DNA of 64,000 nt from Paenibacillus castaneae (GCF_002884445.1 NZ_KZ614144.1:2556290-2620289), one strand, 5' to 3'; shown: positions 53,445 to 62,221, counted from the stretch's first letter. The notes: generated by a model from the letters alone, not told the origin. Numbers and translations are program-made.

Positions 53445-55034
53445 CTAAACAATAATTTCTTGCGCTGTGTTGATTTCAGGCAAGCTAGCAAGCTGTTCTA
53501 ACACATCTTTTGGTGTGCGTTTATCTACTCTAAGTACCATGATTGCTGATCCGCCTTCAAGCTGACGACCAACTTGCATCGTAGCGATGTTCACATCGTT
53601 GCTGCCAAGCAGCGTGCCGACACGACCGATAATTCCGGGCTTGTCGTTATGTGAAATAAGAATCAGATTGCCTTCCGGCGTTACATCAACAGGGAACTTA
53701 TCGATATTAACAATTCGAGGGCCATAGCCAGTCAACAGTGTTCCAGAAACGATGCGCTCCTCTTTCTTCGTGCGAAGTGCAACCGTTACAAGATTTGTGA
53801 AATCCTTCGATGCATGCGATTTCTGGATCACGATGTTCACATCACGAACTTTCGCAAGGTGGAGGGAGTTAACCACGTTAACTTGCTCAATGCCAAGATG
53901 ATGTGCAAGTACACCGCGTACAATATGACGGGTGAGAGGCTGTGTATCCACTTCTGCAAGCTCGCCAGCGTAGCCGACAACAATTTCAGTCACAGCACCG
54001 TCTGTAGATTGTGCTATGAAGCTGCCAAGCTTCTCGCCAAGCGTGAAATACGGCTGTAGAATGCTTTGCAGGTTAGCTGGAATCGGAGGCATATTAACAG
54101 CGTTGCTGAACGGCTCATTACGCAAAATATGAATTACTTGCTCGGATACGTCAATCGCTACGTTTTCTTGTGCTTCGACAGTGGAAGCGCCAAGGTGAGG
54201 TGTTACGATAATTTTCGGATGAGTCAGGAATGGATGATCCTCAGCTGGAGGCTCGACTTCAAAGACGTCAAAAGCAGCTCCGGCTACAATGCCTTGGTCG
54301 ATCGCATCAACTAGTGCGATTTCGTCAATAATGCCGCCGCGTGCGCAGTTAATAATGCGCATGCCTGGTTTCATGACTCCAAATTGCGCTTTGCCAATCA
54401 TATGGCGAGTTTCTGGAGTAAGTGGTGTATGAACGGTCATGAAGTCTGCATTGCGGACAATATCATCTACGCTCGCAAGCTTAACACCGATTTTCTCTGC
54501 TCTTTCCTCAGTCATAAACGGATCATAACCCATGATTTCCATGCCGAAAGCTTTCGCGCGTTTCGCTACTTCGCTTCCGATACGGCCCATGCCAAGAACG
54601 CCAAGCGTTTTGTTGCGGAGCTCAACGCCAAGGAAAGATTTGCGATCCCATGTGCCATTAACGGTTTTCATATACGCTTGCGGAATATGACGGGCAACAG
54701 CCATCATCATAGCAAATGTATGCTCACATGTCGTAATTGTGTTGCCGTCAGGCGCATTGATTACAATAATACCGCGCTGTGTTGCAGCATCCAAATCGAT
54801 GTTGTCTACGCCTACGCCAGCACGTCCAACAACCTTCAGCTGTTTGCCAGCCTCCATAATTTTTGCTGTTACACGCGTTTGGCTGCGTACGAGCAATGCA
54901 TCGTATTCACCAATAATGGCAACCAATTCGTCTTCGCTTAGTCCAGGCTTTTTGTCGACTGCGATATCTGCTGCATCAACAAGCTGCTGGATGCCTAGAT
55001 CGCTGATTGGATCTGAAACTAACACTTTAAACAT
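53445..55034 (-). CDS. serA: D-3-phosphoglycerate dehydrogenase
   Basis: 529-residue long-type enzyme that begins serine synthesis. NAD motif LGMGRIGSEVAKRA, catalytic Arg (NCARGGIID), Glu and His in TPHLGAST; then the intervening ASB domain and a C-terminal ACT domain (NKPGIIGRVGTLLG) for serine feedback. TAGGAGGC lies upstream of the ATG. The leader begins with a strong hairpin plus U-tract. Confidence 0.97.
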   Translation of the reverse strand: MFKVLVSDPISDLGIQQLVDAADIAVDKKPGLSEDELVAIIGEYDALLVRSQTRVTAKIMEAGKQLKVVGRAGVGVDNIDLDAATQRGIIVINAPDGNTITTCEHTFAMMMAVARHIPQAYMKTVNGTWDRKSFLGVELRNKTLGVLGMGRIGSEVAKRAKAFGMEIMGYDPFMTEERAEKIGVKLASVDDIVRNADFMTVHTPLTPETRHMIGKAQFGVMKPGMRIINCARGGIIDEIALVDAIDQGIVAGAAFDVFEVEPPAEDHPFLTHPKIIVTPHLGASTVEAQENVAIDVSEQVIHILRNEPFSNAVNMPPIPANLQSILQPYFTLGEKLGSFIAQSTDGAVTEIVVGYAGELAEVDTQPLTRHIVRGVLAHHLGIEQVNVVNSLHLAKVRDVNIVIQKSHASKDFTNLVTVALRTKKEERIVSGTLLTGYGPRIVNIDKFPVDVTPEGNLILISHNDKPGIIGRVGTLLGSNDVNIATMQVGRQLEGGSAIMVLRVDKRTPKDVLEQLASLPEINTAQEIIV

Positions 55035-55090
55035 GAGAATTATGCCTCCTAAAGTGGGTCGAAGCTTATAGCTCCGATTAATATGTACAG

Positions 55091-55132
55091 AAAAACCCTC
55101 GACCCGGCACCGTTGTGCAGCAGCGGGTCGAG
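55091..55132 (-). promoter_or_regulatory. Terminator-like hairpin in the serA leader
   Basis: On the minus strand CTCGACCC and GGGTCGAG pair around an inner GCAC/GTGC hairpin, followed by GGTTTTT. No T-box, SAM or other known aptamer is visible and the transcript upstream of it would be about 25 nt. Attenuator or 5' stabilising hairpin. Confidence 0.7.
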
Positions 55133-55162
55133 AGTTTGATCTTAAAACATTGACCTTTCTAT

Positions 55163-55190
55163 TTTATAGCAAGGGAGTGGACAAATGCAA
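55163..55190 (-). promoter_or_regulatory. Candidate serA promoter
   Basis: Minus strand TTGCAT (55190-55185), 16-nt spacer, TATAAA (55168-55163). Confidence 0.55.
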
Positions 55191-55199
55191 TGCTCAAAC

Positions 55200-55228
55200 T
55201 TGATCAAATTTGAAAATTTAGTTATGAT
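55200..55228 (+). promoter_or_regulatory. Candidate promoter of rhodanese gene
   Basis: TTGATC (55200-55205), 17-nt spacer, TATGAT (55223-55228), about 45 nt before the start codon. Confidence 0.6.
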
Positions 55229-55272
55229 TCAAGCATCATAAGCAACAAAAAGCGACATGGAGGTTTTTTGAA

Positions 55273-55599
55273 ATGATGAAATGGCAGGATGTGACTCCCC
55301 AAGCGATGCTTGAATTGCTAGAGGGAGAACAATTTAAATCAATCCAGCTCATAGATGTGAGAGAACAATTTGAGTGGGACTTCTATCATATAGCAGCAGC
55401 TGATCATATCCCGATGAATACGATACCGGCTCGACTAAGTGAGCTGGATGACACGAGGCCTTTATATATCGTTTGCGCCCATGGCGTCCGCAGCGTAGCA
55501 GTATGCGACTATTTAGAAGAACAAGGCTATAGCAACCTCCACAACGTTTCCGGCGGGATGGCTGCCATAGCCTTATTGAAAGGATTCCAGTACGATTAA
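55273..55599 (+). CDS. Single-domain rhodanese-like protein
   Basis: 108 residues, one rhodanese domain with LIDVREQFEWDFYHI and active-site Cys68 in VCAHGVRS, a six-residue loop able to bind a persulfide. Likely a cytosolic sulfurtransferase that carries sulfane sulfur; substrate unknown. Own promoter candidate; GGAGG upstream. Convergent with the next gene. Confidence 0.9.
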   Translation: MMKWQDVTPQAMLELLEGEQFKSIQLIDVREQFEWDFYHIAAADHIPMNTIPARLSELDDTRPLYIVCAHGVRSVAVCDYLEEQGYSNLHNVSGGMAAIALLKGFQYD

Positions 55600-55620
55600 A
55601 AGTAGTAGACTAGACGTCAT

Positions 55621-56535
55621 TCAGCCTGCATCATTGGAGAAAAACGGGAGCTGAGGCAATAACGCTTGCTTATACAACCGGGACTTGCTTTCCATGAAAT
55701 CGCCAGTTCGAATGGCTTTCGTATTGATAAGCAGATCGACAACGTCAGACATCGTTCGCAGCTTCATGCTGGCTGCTTGTCCAGATGCAACAAATTCATC
55801 GACTCTACTAGTTAGATCCTGCGGATAATAAGCAGTAAGGTTATTATGAGCGACAAGCTGGTCGGCCATTAATTTATTTTTCACAGTAAGGGGCAGCTGT
55901 TTCCATTGTGCAAGTTCTAATTGGGCAGGTGCCTTATATTCCGATGGCACTGCTAAATCAACAGTGGCAGCCCATTTCAGCATTGCGGAATAATAGTCCT
56001 GCTGGGCAGTCAAAGCAAATGAAGTGGCTGAGAGATACGTTTTTTCTTGTTCAATATGCAGCTTCAGGTCATTGGATGTAAGCGTCTTAGCGCTTGCTGC
56101 TGCTTTATCGGCTGCTTCCTTAAATAGCTTCAGGCTTCTAATGTAGTTTAGCTGCGCTTGTCCAAGCAAAGGAGATTTCTGCAAATCATTTGAGCTTGCT
56201 TCCTTGGCTTTCGATTCGGCAAGATGTGACAAATCCTTGAAACTTGAGGTTGCTTCCGTTGCTTTTCCTTGCGATAATTTGTTCATAGCTGCAAACCATT
56301 CGTTTTGAAATTCACGATAAGGTAAAAATACAGTATGATAGAAAGATACTAAGTCTTGCTGCTGATAGGGACTAGCTGCTGTAGATGAATGAGTGCTATC
56401 ATCGACCTTATACTTTGCTTCAGTCTTCTCAGTGCCAAGCTGAAGCCCATAGAAGAATGCACCTACCATGCATATGAGCATGAATACAAATCCTACACTA
56501 AATAACATTGCTGTTGTTGTTAAACGCTTTTCCAT
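55621..56535 (-). CDS. Membrane-anchored protein of unknown function
   Basis: 304 residues. An uncleaved-looking N-terminal membrane helix (about 9-30, GFVFMLICMVGAFFYGLQLG) is followed by a soluble, almost all-helical extracytoplasmic part rich in Ala, Ser, Lys and Gln, with no Cys or enzyme motif. No family recognised. A good ribosome site (AGAAGGAGAT) and full-length open frame support coding. It is divergent from the CPBP protease gene. Confidence 0.7.
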   Translation of the reverse strand: MEKRLTTTAMLFSVGFVFMLICMVGAFFYGLQLGTEKTEAKYKVDDSTHSSTAASPYQQQDLVSFYHTVFLPYREFQNEWFAAMNKLSQGKATEATSSFKDLSHLAESKAKEASSNDLQKSPLLGQAQLNYIRSLKLFKEAADKAAASAKTLTSNDLKLHIEQEKTYLSATSFALTAQQDYYSAMLKWAATVDLAVPSEYKAPAQLELAQWKQLPLTVKNKLMADQLVAHNNLTAYYPQDLTSRVDEFVASGQAASMKLRTMSDVVDLLINTKAIRTGDFMESKSRLYKQALLPQLPFFSNDAG

Positions 56536-56638
56536 TGTTATCTCCTTCTATGTAAAAAAATATGTTGTCGAATTGTCTACCAGTATAGGGGAAACGGTAA
56601 AAAAAGAAAATACGAATGTTGCAGACAGGCGGGAAGCT

Positions 56639-57232
56639 ATGAAGAAGTTTGATATTCGAAAAATTCGCGTTCGCAAGGTGTCCGTTGACGAGCTTGACGA
56701 CCGCATGCTCCTTATTAATTTATATGCAACACAAGCTTTTACTCTTATTATCGGTTTGATATGGGTTTTATTTCAGCGCCAAAATGTAATTTCATTATTT
56801 ACTCCTCCAAAGGAACTTGAATTTCTATGGTGGGGCATTGGACTAGCAGCTGCTGTTATAATTGTTGATTTGCTGATCTCTCGCTTTGTACCGGAAGAAG
56901 CAAGTGACGACGGCGGTGTAAATGAACGTATTTTCCGAACTCGCCCCATTTGGCATATAGCAGTAATTTCATTGGTCGTCGCCATTTGCGAGGAGCTGCT
57001 CTTTAGGGGAGCATTGCAGCATGCTATGGGTCCATATTGGACAAGCATCGTTTTTGCGACCATTCATGTCCGTTATTTGAAACACTGGATACCAACAGGC
57101 TTAGTTTTTTCGATCAGCTATGGACTAGGCTGGATTTATATCCAATCCGGTTCCATATTAGCACCAATTATTGCTCATTTCTTAATTGATTTAATAATGG
57201 GATTAATCATTCGCTTTAGGAGGGAGCCATGA
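56639..57232 (+). CDS. CPBP-family intramembrane metalloprotease (YpbD-like)
   Basis: 197 residues with about five membrane spans and the CPBP/Abi motifs: EELLFR (Glu118, Glu119, Arg123), FATIH (FxxxH) and HFLID near the end. Likely glutamic-type intramembrane protease; in synteny with B. subtilis ypbD. ATG at 56639 is chosen as the upstream frame overlaps the divergent promoter region; the ribosome site GGCGGGAAG is weak. Overlaps the next gene by four bases. Confidence 0.85.
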   Translation: MKKFDIRKIRVRKVSVDELDDRMLLINLYATQAFTLIIGLIWVLFQRQNVISLFTPPKELEFLWWGIGLAAAVIIVDLLISRFVPEEASDDGGVNERIFRTRPIWHIAVISLVVAICEELLFRGALQHAMGPYWTSIVFATIHVRYLKHWIPTGLVFSISYGLGWIYIQSGSILAPIIAHFLIDLIMGLIIRFRREP

Positions 57233-57459
57233 GCAGGAAAGAAAAGTTTGGAAGCTCGTCAGCAGCTAGACAACAAGAAAGGACGGCAGAACCGTCCAGC
57301 ATCGGAACGGGTTCCAATGAAGGGGGACTGCCGCCTCGCAGCAAGAAGTTTCCTTCAAGTGCTCATAAGGTAACAAAATGGTATTATAATCTTCTATTCT
57401 TTATGTTTGTTTTTTTGGTAGTCGGTTTGTTCTGGTATGGCTGGAAATTCAGTGAGTAA
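57229..57459 (+). CDS. Small single-span membrane protein
   Basis: 76 residues: a polar disordered N-terminal half (Ser, Gln, Arg-rich) and one C-terminal helix (YYNLLFFMFVFLVVGLFWYGW). ATG overlaps the protease stop (ATGA-type) with AGGAGGGAG, so it is coupled to the CPBP gene and may be its partner or substrate (inference). Its end overlaps the convergent deacetylase gene by 11 nt. Confidence 0.75.
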   Translation: MSRKEKFGSSSAARQQERTAEPSSIGTGSNEGGLPPRSKKFPSSAHKVTKWYYNLLFFMFVFLVVGLFWYGWKFSE

Positions 57460-58282
57460 TCTCAATGGTTGCTGGATCGATAAACCCATAGTTTTTGTCT
57501 TCGAGCTTAGTTAATAATTCGTCAAGGGCATCAGCTGTCCATTGCAGTTCATGCATAAGGATGTTGGCGCCGGGATGAAGCTGCTCCATTACATTGCGAA
57601 TCACTTCATCTGGCTTGCCTTTTGCGGATTTATCCCAATCAAGCGAACCGTTAGACCACGTCATGTAAAGCATGCCGTGGTTTTTTGCAATGGTTTTGAC
57701 GGAATCGCCACCCGAACCGTATGGCGGACGGAAAAATAAAGGTTTCTCGCCAATGAGCGTTTGGATTTCTGTTTGCAAATCACCAATCTGCTTTTCGATA
57801 ACATCGTCTTTTTCGTTCTTTAAATTAATATGGTCCCAGGAGTGATTGCCAATCGTTTGACCACGCTCATGGATTAGTTCCAGAAGCTTTGGATTCTGCT
57901 TAACCCGATAACCATTAACGAAAAAGATAGCCTTTGCGTGATGCTTGTCGAGGGTATCAAGAATGCTCCTGATTACGGTTTCGTCCTTTGGACCATCATC
58001 AAAGGTGAGTAATACAACCTTGTCGGTTGTTCCATCAGTTATTGGTTCAAAGCGATATACATTGTTCATGCGATAAAGGGGAGCAGCTTCTTGCGGCTGT
58101 TCGATAACAGGCGCTGCCTCTTCGGATGCTTCTGGTGTTGTCACGGGCTGAACTAATGCAGCTTCTGCTGCCGGACGGTTTGAAGCGCTATGGTCAAGGT
58201 TAACGCCTTGGCTGGAAGAACTGCAGGCGGTCAACTGCGCTCCAAGAAAAAGTAAAACGAATCCATAGGCTATACGATTCAT
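57449..58282 (-). CDS. Polysaccharide deacetylase lipoprotein (NodB domain)
   Basis: 277 residues. Lipobox LTAC with Cys20, a Pro/Glu/Ala linker, then a NodB deacetylase domain with TFDDGP (metal Asp pair), HSWDH metal motif, RPPYG and a C-terminal LMHE in place of the usual ILLH. It removes acetyl groups from peptidoglycan or other polysaccharide at the membrane surface. ACGGAGGC upstream of the ATG. Closest to the PdaA/PdaB-like group; exact substrate not clear. Confidence 0.9.
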   Translation of the reverse strand: MNRIAYGFVLLFLGAQLTACSSSSQGVNLDHSASNRPAAEAALVQPVTTPEASEEAAPVIEQPQEAAPLYRMNNVYRFEPITDGTTDKVVLLTFDDGPKDETVIRSILDTLDKHHAKAIFFVNGYRVKQNPKLLELIHERGQTIGNHSWDHINLKNEKDDVIEKQIGDLQTEIQTLIGEKPLFFRPPYGSGGDSVKTIAKNHGMLYMTWSNGSLDWDKSAKGKPDEVIRNVMEQLHPGANILMHELQWTADALDELLTKLEDKNYGFIDPATIEITH

Positions 58283-58452
58283 AATGGTGTGCCTCCGTTG
58301 TTGTGAATGTGGTCGTCTTAAATCGACATCATTGTATCATATTTGCCCAAATATGGGGCCTGAATGATTTCCTTATTTTATATGGAATGACTGTACATGA
58401 ACCCGGTCAAACTAATTCATGAACACGAATAGGAAAGAGGTGTCGAAGGGTC

Positions 58453-58776
58453 ATGAGATTAAGGGGATTATTAATTGGTGGAATAATTGGCGCCGCAGCA
58501 ACTGTGTATTTGTCTCGCAGGAAGCCGGGCCTTGTCACATGGGCAGCAAACGCTGCTTCTGAGGTTGGCTCATCCGTTGCGAAAAAATCAATGTCCAAAA
58601 TAATGAGTAAAAGCTTTACATCAAAGGCAACAGCTCTAGCCCCAAAGCACTCAGACGGTACCGCCGAAAAATCCGAAGCTGCATGGGGTCAAATTGAGTC
58701 CATCGTGAACAGCGACCCTGAATTGAAGAAAGAAGCAGATAAGATAAAAGCGGAATCGTCTGCATTCGCTCATTAA
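58453..58776 (+). CDS. Small YtxH-like membrane-associated protein
   Basis: 107 residues: a Gly/Ala-rich N-terminal hydrophobic helix (LLIGGIIGAAATVYLSRRKPG) followed by a Lys/Ser/Ala-rich amphipathic region, the general look of YtxH-type proteins. No enzyme motif. AAAGAGGTG upstream and a terminator after it make it a single-gene unit. Function unknown. Confidence 0.75.
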   Translation: MRLRGLLIGGIIGAAATVYLSRRKPGLVTWAANAASEVGSSVAKKSMSKIMSKSFTSKATALAPKHSDGTAEKSEAAWGQIESIVNSDPELKKEADKIKAESSAFAH

Positions 58777-58793
58777 TAGCGGCAATGTATTTT

Positions 58794-58847
58794 GGAATCG
58801 CAGTAACGTTTGGCAGTGATGCGAAGCGCTTCCGCGATTCTTTTTTT
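58794..58847 (+). terminator. Terminator after the YtxH-like gene
   Basis: GAATCGC (58795-58801) with GCGATTC (58834-58840), inner AAGCGCTT, then seven T. Confidence 0.85.
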
Positions 58848-58978
58848 CATTCAATGCTAGTGCATTCGATCAAAAGACATGATAAAGTAGTTACATAGCA
58901 CGATTTGATCATTTCGATCACATCTTACTAAAAATTTCATACGCTGTTACAACAGATGCTGCAGAGGAGGATCCTGTC

Positions 58979-59593
58979 ATGAAAATCGAACGGCTGAGTC
59001 AGGACAAGATACGGATTTTCCTGACGTTCGACGACCTGCTGGAACGAGGGATCCAGAAGGACGACATGTGGCGCGAAATCCCAAAAGTACACGAACTATT
59101 CAGTGAAATGATGGATCAAGCATATAGTGAACTTGGATTCGATGCCAGCGGCCCCCTAGCGGTCGAAGTATTTGCCCTCCCTGCCCAAGGAATGGTAGTA
59201 ATTGTCACCCGTGGTAAGATGAATGCTCATGAAGGCGATCGTGTTGCAGAAGACGAAGACACGGATGACGAAATATATGAAATGGAAGTTACACTTGAAC
59301 AAAGCGATGTAGTCATGTACGCCTTCCGCGAGTTTGAGGATGTCATTTCAGTATGTAAGCAATTACAAGCTTCCTCATTAACCGAGGATGGACGTTTATT
59401 TTTCTACAACGGCAAGTATATACTGGCGTTAGAGCCCGCATTGATTGATGTATCTAGGCATAATGCTGTTATTGCTTTGCTTGCAGAATATGGAGAAGCG
59501 ACGTCAGTTACTTATGCAGTTCTGGAAGAATACGGTAAAGTAATCATGCCTGAATTTGCAATACGGGAAGTATGTAATCATTTTCAATTTTAG
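58979..59593 (+). CDS. mecA: Adaptor protein MecA/YpbH family
   Basis: 204 residues. N-terminal substrate-binding part (MKIERLSQDKIRIFLTFDDLLERGI), an acidic linker (EDEDTDDEIYEME), and the C-terminal ClpC-binding domain (YAFREFEDVISVCKQL, LEEYGKVIMPEFAI). It hands substrates such as ComK to ClpCP. Position near prsW corresponds to ypbH (mecB) in B. subtilis, so it could be either paralogue. GAGGAGG upstream. Confidence 0.93.
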   Translation: MKIERLSQDKIRIFLTFDDLLERGIQKDDMWREIPKVHELFSEMMDQAYSELGFDASGPLAVEVFALPAQGMVVIVTRGKMNAHEGDRVAEDEDTDDEIYEMEVTLEQSDVVMYAFREFEDVISVCKQLQASSLTEDGRLFFYNGKYILALEPALIDVSRHNAVIALLAEYGEATSVTYAVLEEYGKVIMPEFAIREVCNHFQF

Positions 59594-59607
59594 TTTGAAA
59601 TCATGAG

Positions 59608-59650
59608 AAAGCACCATGCAGGCATATCCACTCTGCATGGTGCTTTTCTT
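59608..59650 (+). terminator. Terminator of mecA
   Basis: AAAGCACCATGCAG (59608-59621) with CTGCATGGTGCTTT (59633-59646), loop of 11, then TTCTTG. Confidence 0.95.
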
Positions 59651-59724
59651 GTTTGTATTTGGATCGGATTAGGTATATCGGATGTGGTCTTAGCGATGTA
59701 TAATGTATATATACGAAATAGACC

Positions 59725-59804
59725 GCACCCGTTAGGCTGATAAGCGGTTTACCGCTAATAGGGCTGGCATTCGCTGGCGGCTGCTGATGATCGCAGCCGG
59801 GTGT
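59725..59804 (+). promoter_or_regulatory. Structured leader of prsW, no known class
   Basis: An 80-nt three-way junction: closing stem GCACCC/GGGTGT, hairpin AGCGG-TTTA-CCGCT (59743-59756) and hairpin GGCTGC/GCAGCC (59779-59798), with a 22-nt unpaired GGGCTGGCATTCGCTGGC stretch between. It ends 17 nt before prsW. It does not fit riboswitch consensus sequences I know. Confidence 0.55.
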
Positions 59805-59821
59805 AAGAAAGTTGGGACTAC

Positions 59822-60517
59822 ATGCTGTTGTTTTCTATATTGACTGCGGCTATTGCGCCAGGCATAGCGCTGCTTACTTATTTGTATCTGAGAGATCGCT
59901 ACGACGCGGAGCCCATATATATGGTAGCTAGAATGTTTGTGCTTGGAATACTTGTTGTTGTGCCGATAATGGTTATACAGCGCGGATTAGAGATTTCATT
60001 AGGCGATCATTCGGTGTTGTTCGCATATGTCGAATCCGCTGGAGTAGAAGAGTTTCTAAAGTGGTTTATTTTATATCATGTTATATATAATCATACAGAA
60101 TTTGACGAGCCGTACGACGGCATTGTATATGCATCGTCCATTTCTCTAGGCTTTGCAACGCTTGAGAATGTGCTGTACGCCATTTATTCACCTGCTACAT
60201 TCGGCACGATGCTGATGCGCGCCTTACTGCCTGTTTCTGGACATGCGTTGTTTGGCATTATGATGGGCTATTATTTAGGCAAAGCGAAATTCGCGCCAAA
60301 GAAACAAAGCTTTTATTTCCTTGCCATATCCTTAGCGCTTCCAGTGCTCTTGCATGGAACTTATGATTGGATCATGATTACGGTTCGTACCAATTGGATG
60401 TGGTTTATTATCCCATTCATGATTGTACTGTGGATATGGGGTTTAAGAAAGATGAATCATGCCAATTCTCGCTCTCCTTTTCGTTTCCTTGTACGTGAGG
60501 ATGAGATTAAACTTTAG
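59822..60517 (+). CDS. prsW: Intramembrane protease PrsW
   Basis: 231 residues, about seven to eight spans. PrsW motifs: EEFLKW (Glu76, Glu77), YDGIVYASSISLGFATLEN and HALFGIMMGYYLG. In B. subtilis it makes the site-1 cut in anti-sigma factor RsiW. No rsiW/sigW here. The ribosome site (AAAGTTGGGA) is weak, and the leader is structured. Confidence 0.94.
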   Translation: MLLFSILTAAIAPGIALLTYLYLRDRYDAEPIYMVARMFVLGILVVVPIMVIQRGLEISLGDHSVLFAYVESAGVEEFLKWFILYHVIYNHTEFDEPYDGIVYASSISLGFATLENVLYAIYSPATFGTMLMRALLPVSGHALFGIMMGYYLGKAKFAPKKQSFYFLAISLALPVLLHGTYDWIMITVRTNWMWFIIPFMIVLWIWGLRKMNHANSRSPFRFLVREDEIKL

Positions 60518-60590
60518 AGGAATCGTCCATACTTATTTCATATAGATATGCCTGCAAAGATGGCATTCGAATAATGATTTGGAGGGACCT

Positions 60591-60752
60591 ATGGAGGCTT
60601 TAAGAGTAAAGGTAACGATACGCTGCAACGTCTGCGGAGAAAAGTTTGTACTGCGCGGCAGCAGAGACAAAGGATCTATTGAAACTGGCTTTAAGCAGTG
60701 TATTTGCAGTAATTCGAATGATCTTGAAATTGAAGAACACAGCGTTTTATGA
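60591..60752 (+). CDS. Small zinc-ribbon-like protein
   Basis: 53 residues with CNVC (residues 12-15) and CIC (38-40) cysteine clusters, a possible zinc site, and an acidic end. TTGGAGGGA lies 7 nt before the ATG. It takes the place held by sleB in B. subtilis, between prsW and ypeB. Family not recognised; coding is supported by the ribosome site and Cys pattern. Confidence 0.7.
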   Translation: MEALRVKVTIRCNVCGEKFVLRGSRDKGSIETGFKQCICSNSNDLEIEEHSVL

Positions 60753-60795
60753 ACGAAATGATACAACGCTATTACAATTGAATAGAATGATGTAT

Positions 60796-60851
60796 AAAGC
60801 TCCCTTAAGCAAACCAAACTAAAACCAGGTTTTGCACAAGAAAGGAGCTTT
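60796..60851 (+). promoter_or_regulatory. Hairpin holding the ypeB ribosome site
   Basis: AAAGCTCC (60796-60803) pairs with GGAGCTTT (60844-60851); inner GCAAACC/GGTTTTGC pairing. The 3' arm includes the AAAGGAGC Shine-Dalgarno of ypeB. Confidence 0.6.
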
Positions 60852-60857
60852 TGTATT

Positions 60858-62216
60858 ATGTACCGTCGACTCAGCTCAATCCTATTTCCATTTATGACCT
60901 TGCTTTTTATCGGAGCAGTATATTGGGGCTATCAGGAGCAGCAAGAGAAAAACTCAATACTGATTAAAGCGGAGAATCAATACCAGCGGGCTTTCCATAA
61001 TTTAACGTATAATGTGGAGCAGCTGCATCAGCAATTAGGAACTACGCTTGCGGTTAACTCGAAATCGCAAGGCTATCATCGCAAAGGGCTGGTCAATGTA
61101 TGGCGCTTAACTAGCCAAGCGCAAAATGAAATAAGTCAGCTTCCTGTATCGCTGATCCCAATTAGCAAGGCCGATGATTTCTTATCGCGTATTGCAAATT
61201 TCTCTTACAAAACATCAGTGCGCGATTTAACGAAGCACCCCCTCACGACGGATGAATTTAAAACACTGCAGACTCTGTACACCAATTCGGAGGATATCTC
61301 CAAACAGCTGACAAGTATGCAGAAGGATGTTCTTAACAATCGACTGCGTTGGATGGATGTTGAAACTACATTAGCATCAACACAAGAGAATAGCGGCAAT
61401 TCGATTATCGATGGTTTTAAATCTGTAGATGATAAGGTCGGTAAGTATCCAGAAATTAATTGGGGGCCTTCTGTTTCCAGCATGTATCAGAAGCGGAGCT
61501 TCAAAACTCTTGGCGGAAATATGGTTACTGCTGAGGAAATTAAGCAGAAAGCAGCCACTTTTACGGATGCACGTCCTGAAGATATTAAAGTGGTCGAAAA
61601 CGCCCAAGGTACGGAGTATGCATCTTTTACAGCAACTGTTTACGAGTCAAATAAAGACAATAAGCTGCAAATGGATTTCACCCAGAAAGGCGGGCAGCTA
61701 ATTCTGTTTATGAATTCGCGTGATATTGGTGCGAAGAAGGTAGATATGAATAAAGCGAAAGCAGCGGCCGACTCCTTTTTGAATAAGCATGGATTCGAGG
61801 GTATGAAAGCGATCAGCTACGATCCGCATGATAAAACAGGAGCATTCACGTATGTCAGCGAGCAAGATGGCGTACTGATCTATCCAGACAAGCTGTCGGT
61901 CAAGGTAGCGCTGGACAGAGGCGATGTCGTTGGTCTACAGGCAAACGAATATGTATACGAGCATCATACAAGAAAGCTTCCAAGCCCTACGCTTACCAGA
62001 GTCGAGGCCGCTAAGGCATTGAATCCAGAAATGAAAGTAACTAGCGAACAGCTAGCATTAATCAAGAATGACCTTGGAGAAGAAGTGCTATGTTACGAGT
62101 TCTCTGGAAAAATAAATGGATCTCTGTATCGCATCTACATCAATGCTGAGACAGGCATAGAAGAATCGATCGAAGAAATGTCACCATACGACAAAAAGGC
62201 AGCTTCTGACAAATAA
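60858..62216 (+). CDS. ypeB: Germination protein YpeB
   Basis: 452 residues: N-terminal membrane anchor (about 7-25), a helical region and PepSY repeats in the C-terminal half (EEIKQKAATFTDARPEDI, NKAKAAADSFLNKHGFEGM, TRVEAAKALNPEMKVTSEQ). YpeB stabilises and localises the cortex-lytic enzyme SleB. In B. subtilis sleB lies just before it; here there is none in the window. Continues to the YpfA/YpfB genes as in the reference order. Confidence 0.95.
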   Translation: MYRRLSSILFPFMTLLFIGAVYWGYQEQQEKNSILIKAENQYQRAFHNLTYNVEQLHQQLGTTLAVNSKSQGYHRKGLVNVWRLTSQAQNEISQLPVSLIPISKADDFLSRIANFSYKTSVRDLTKHPLTTDEFKTLQTLYTNSEDISKQLTSMQKDVLNNRLRWMDVETTLASTQENSGNSIIDGFKSVDDKVGKYPEINWGPSVSSMYQKRSFKTLGGNMVTAEEIKQKAATFTDARPEDIKVVENAQGTEYASFTATVYESNKDNKLQMDFTQKGGQLILFMNSRDIGAKKVDMNKAKAAADSFLNKHGFEGMKAISYDPHDKTGAFTYVSEQDGVLIYPDKLSVKVALDRGDVVGLQANEYVYEHHTRKLPSPTLTRVEAAKALNPEMKVTSEQLALIKNDLGEEVLCYEFSGKINGSLYRIYINAETGIEESIEEMSPYDKKAASDK

Positions 62217-62221
62217 CGCTG

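Noticed and set aside
55035..55200. T-box riboswitch in the serA leader
   Set aside because: No T-box sequence (AGGGTGGNACCGCG) or specifier stem, and the leader before the hairpin is too short.
59780..59795. CTGATGA-like core suggesting a hammerhead ribozyme
   Set aside because: The required GAAA and cleavage-site strands are missing around it.
59725..59804. Possible tRNA or tRNA-like fold upstream of prsW
   Set aside because: The ends pair for six to seven bases, but no anticodon arm or GGTTCRA-type T loop is present.
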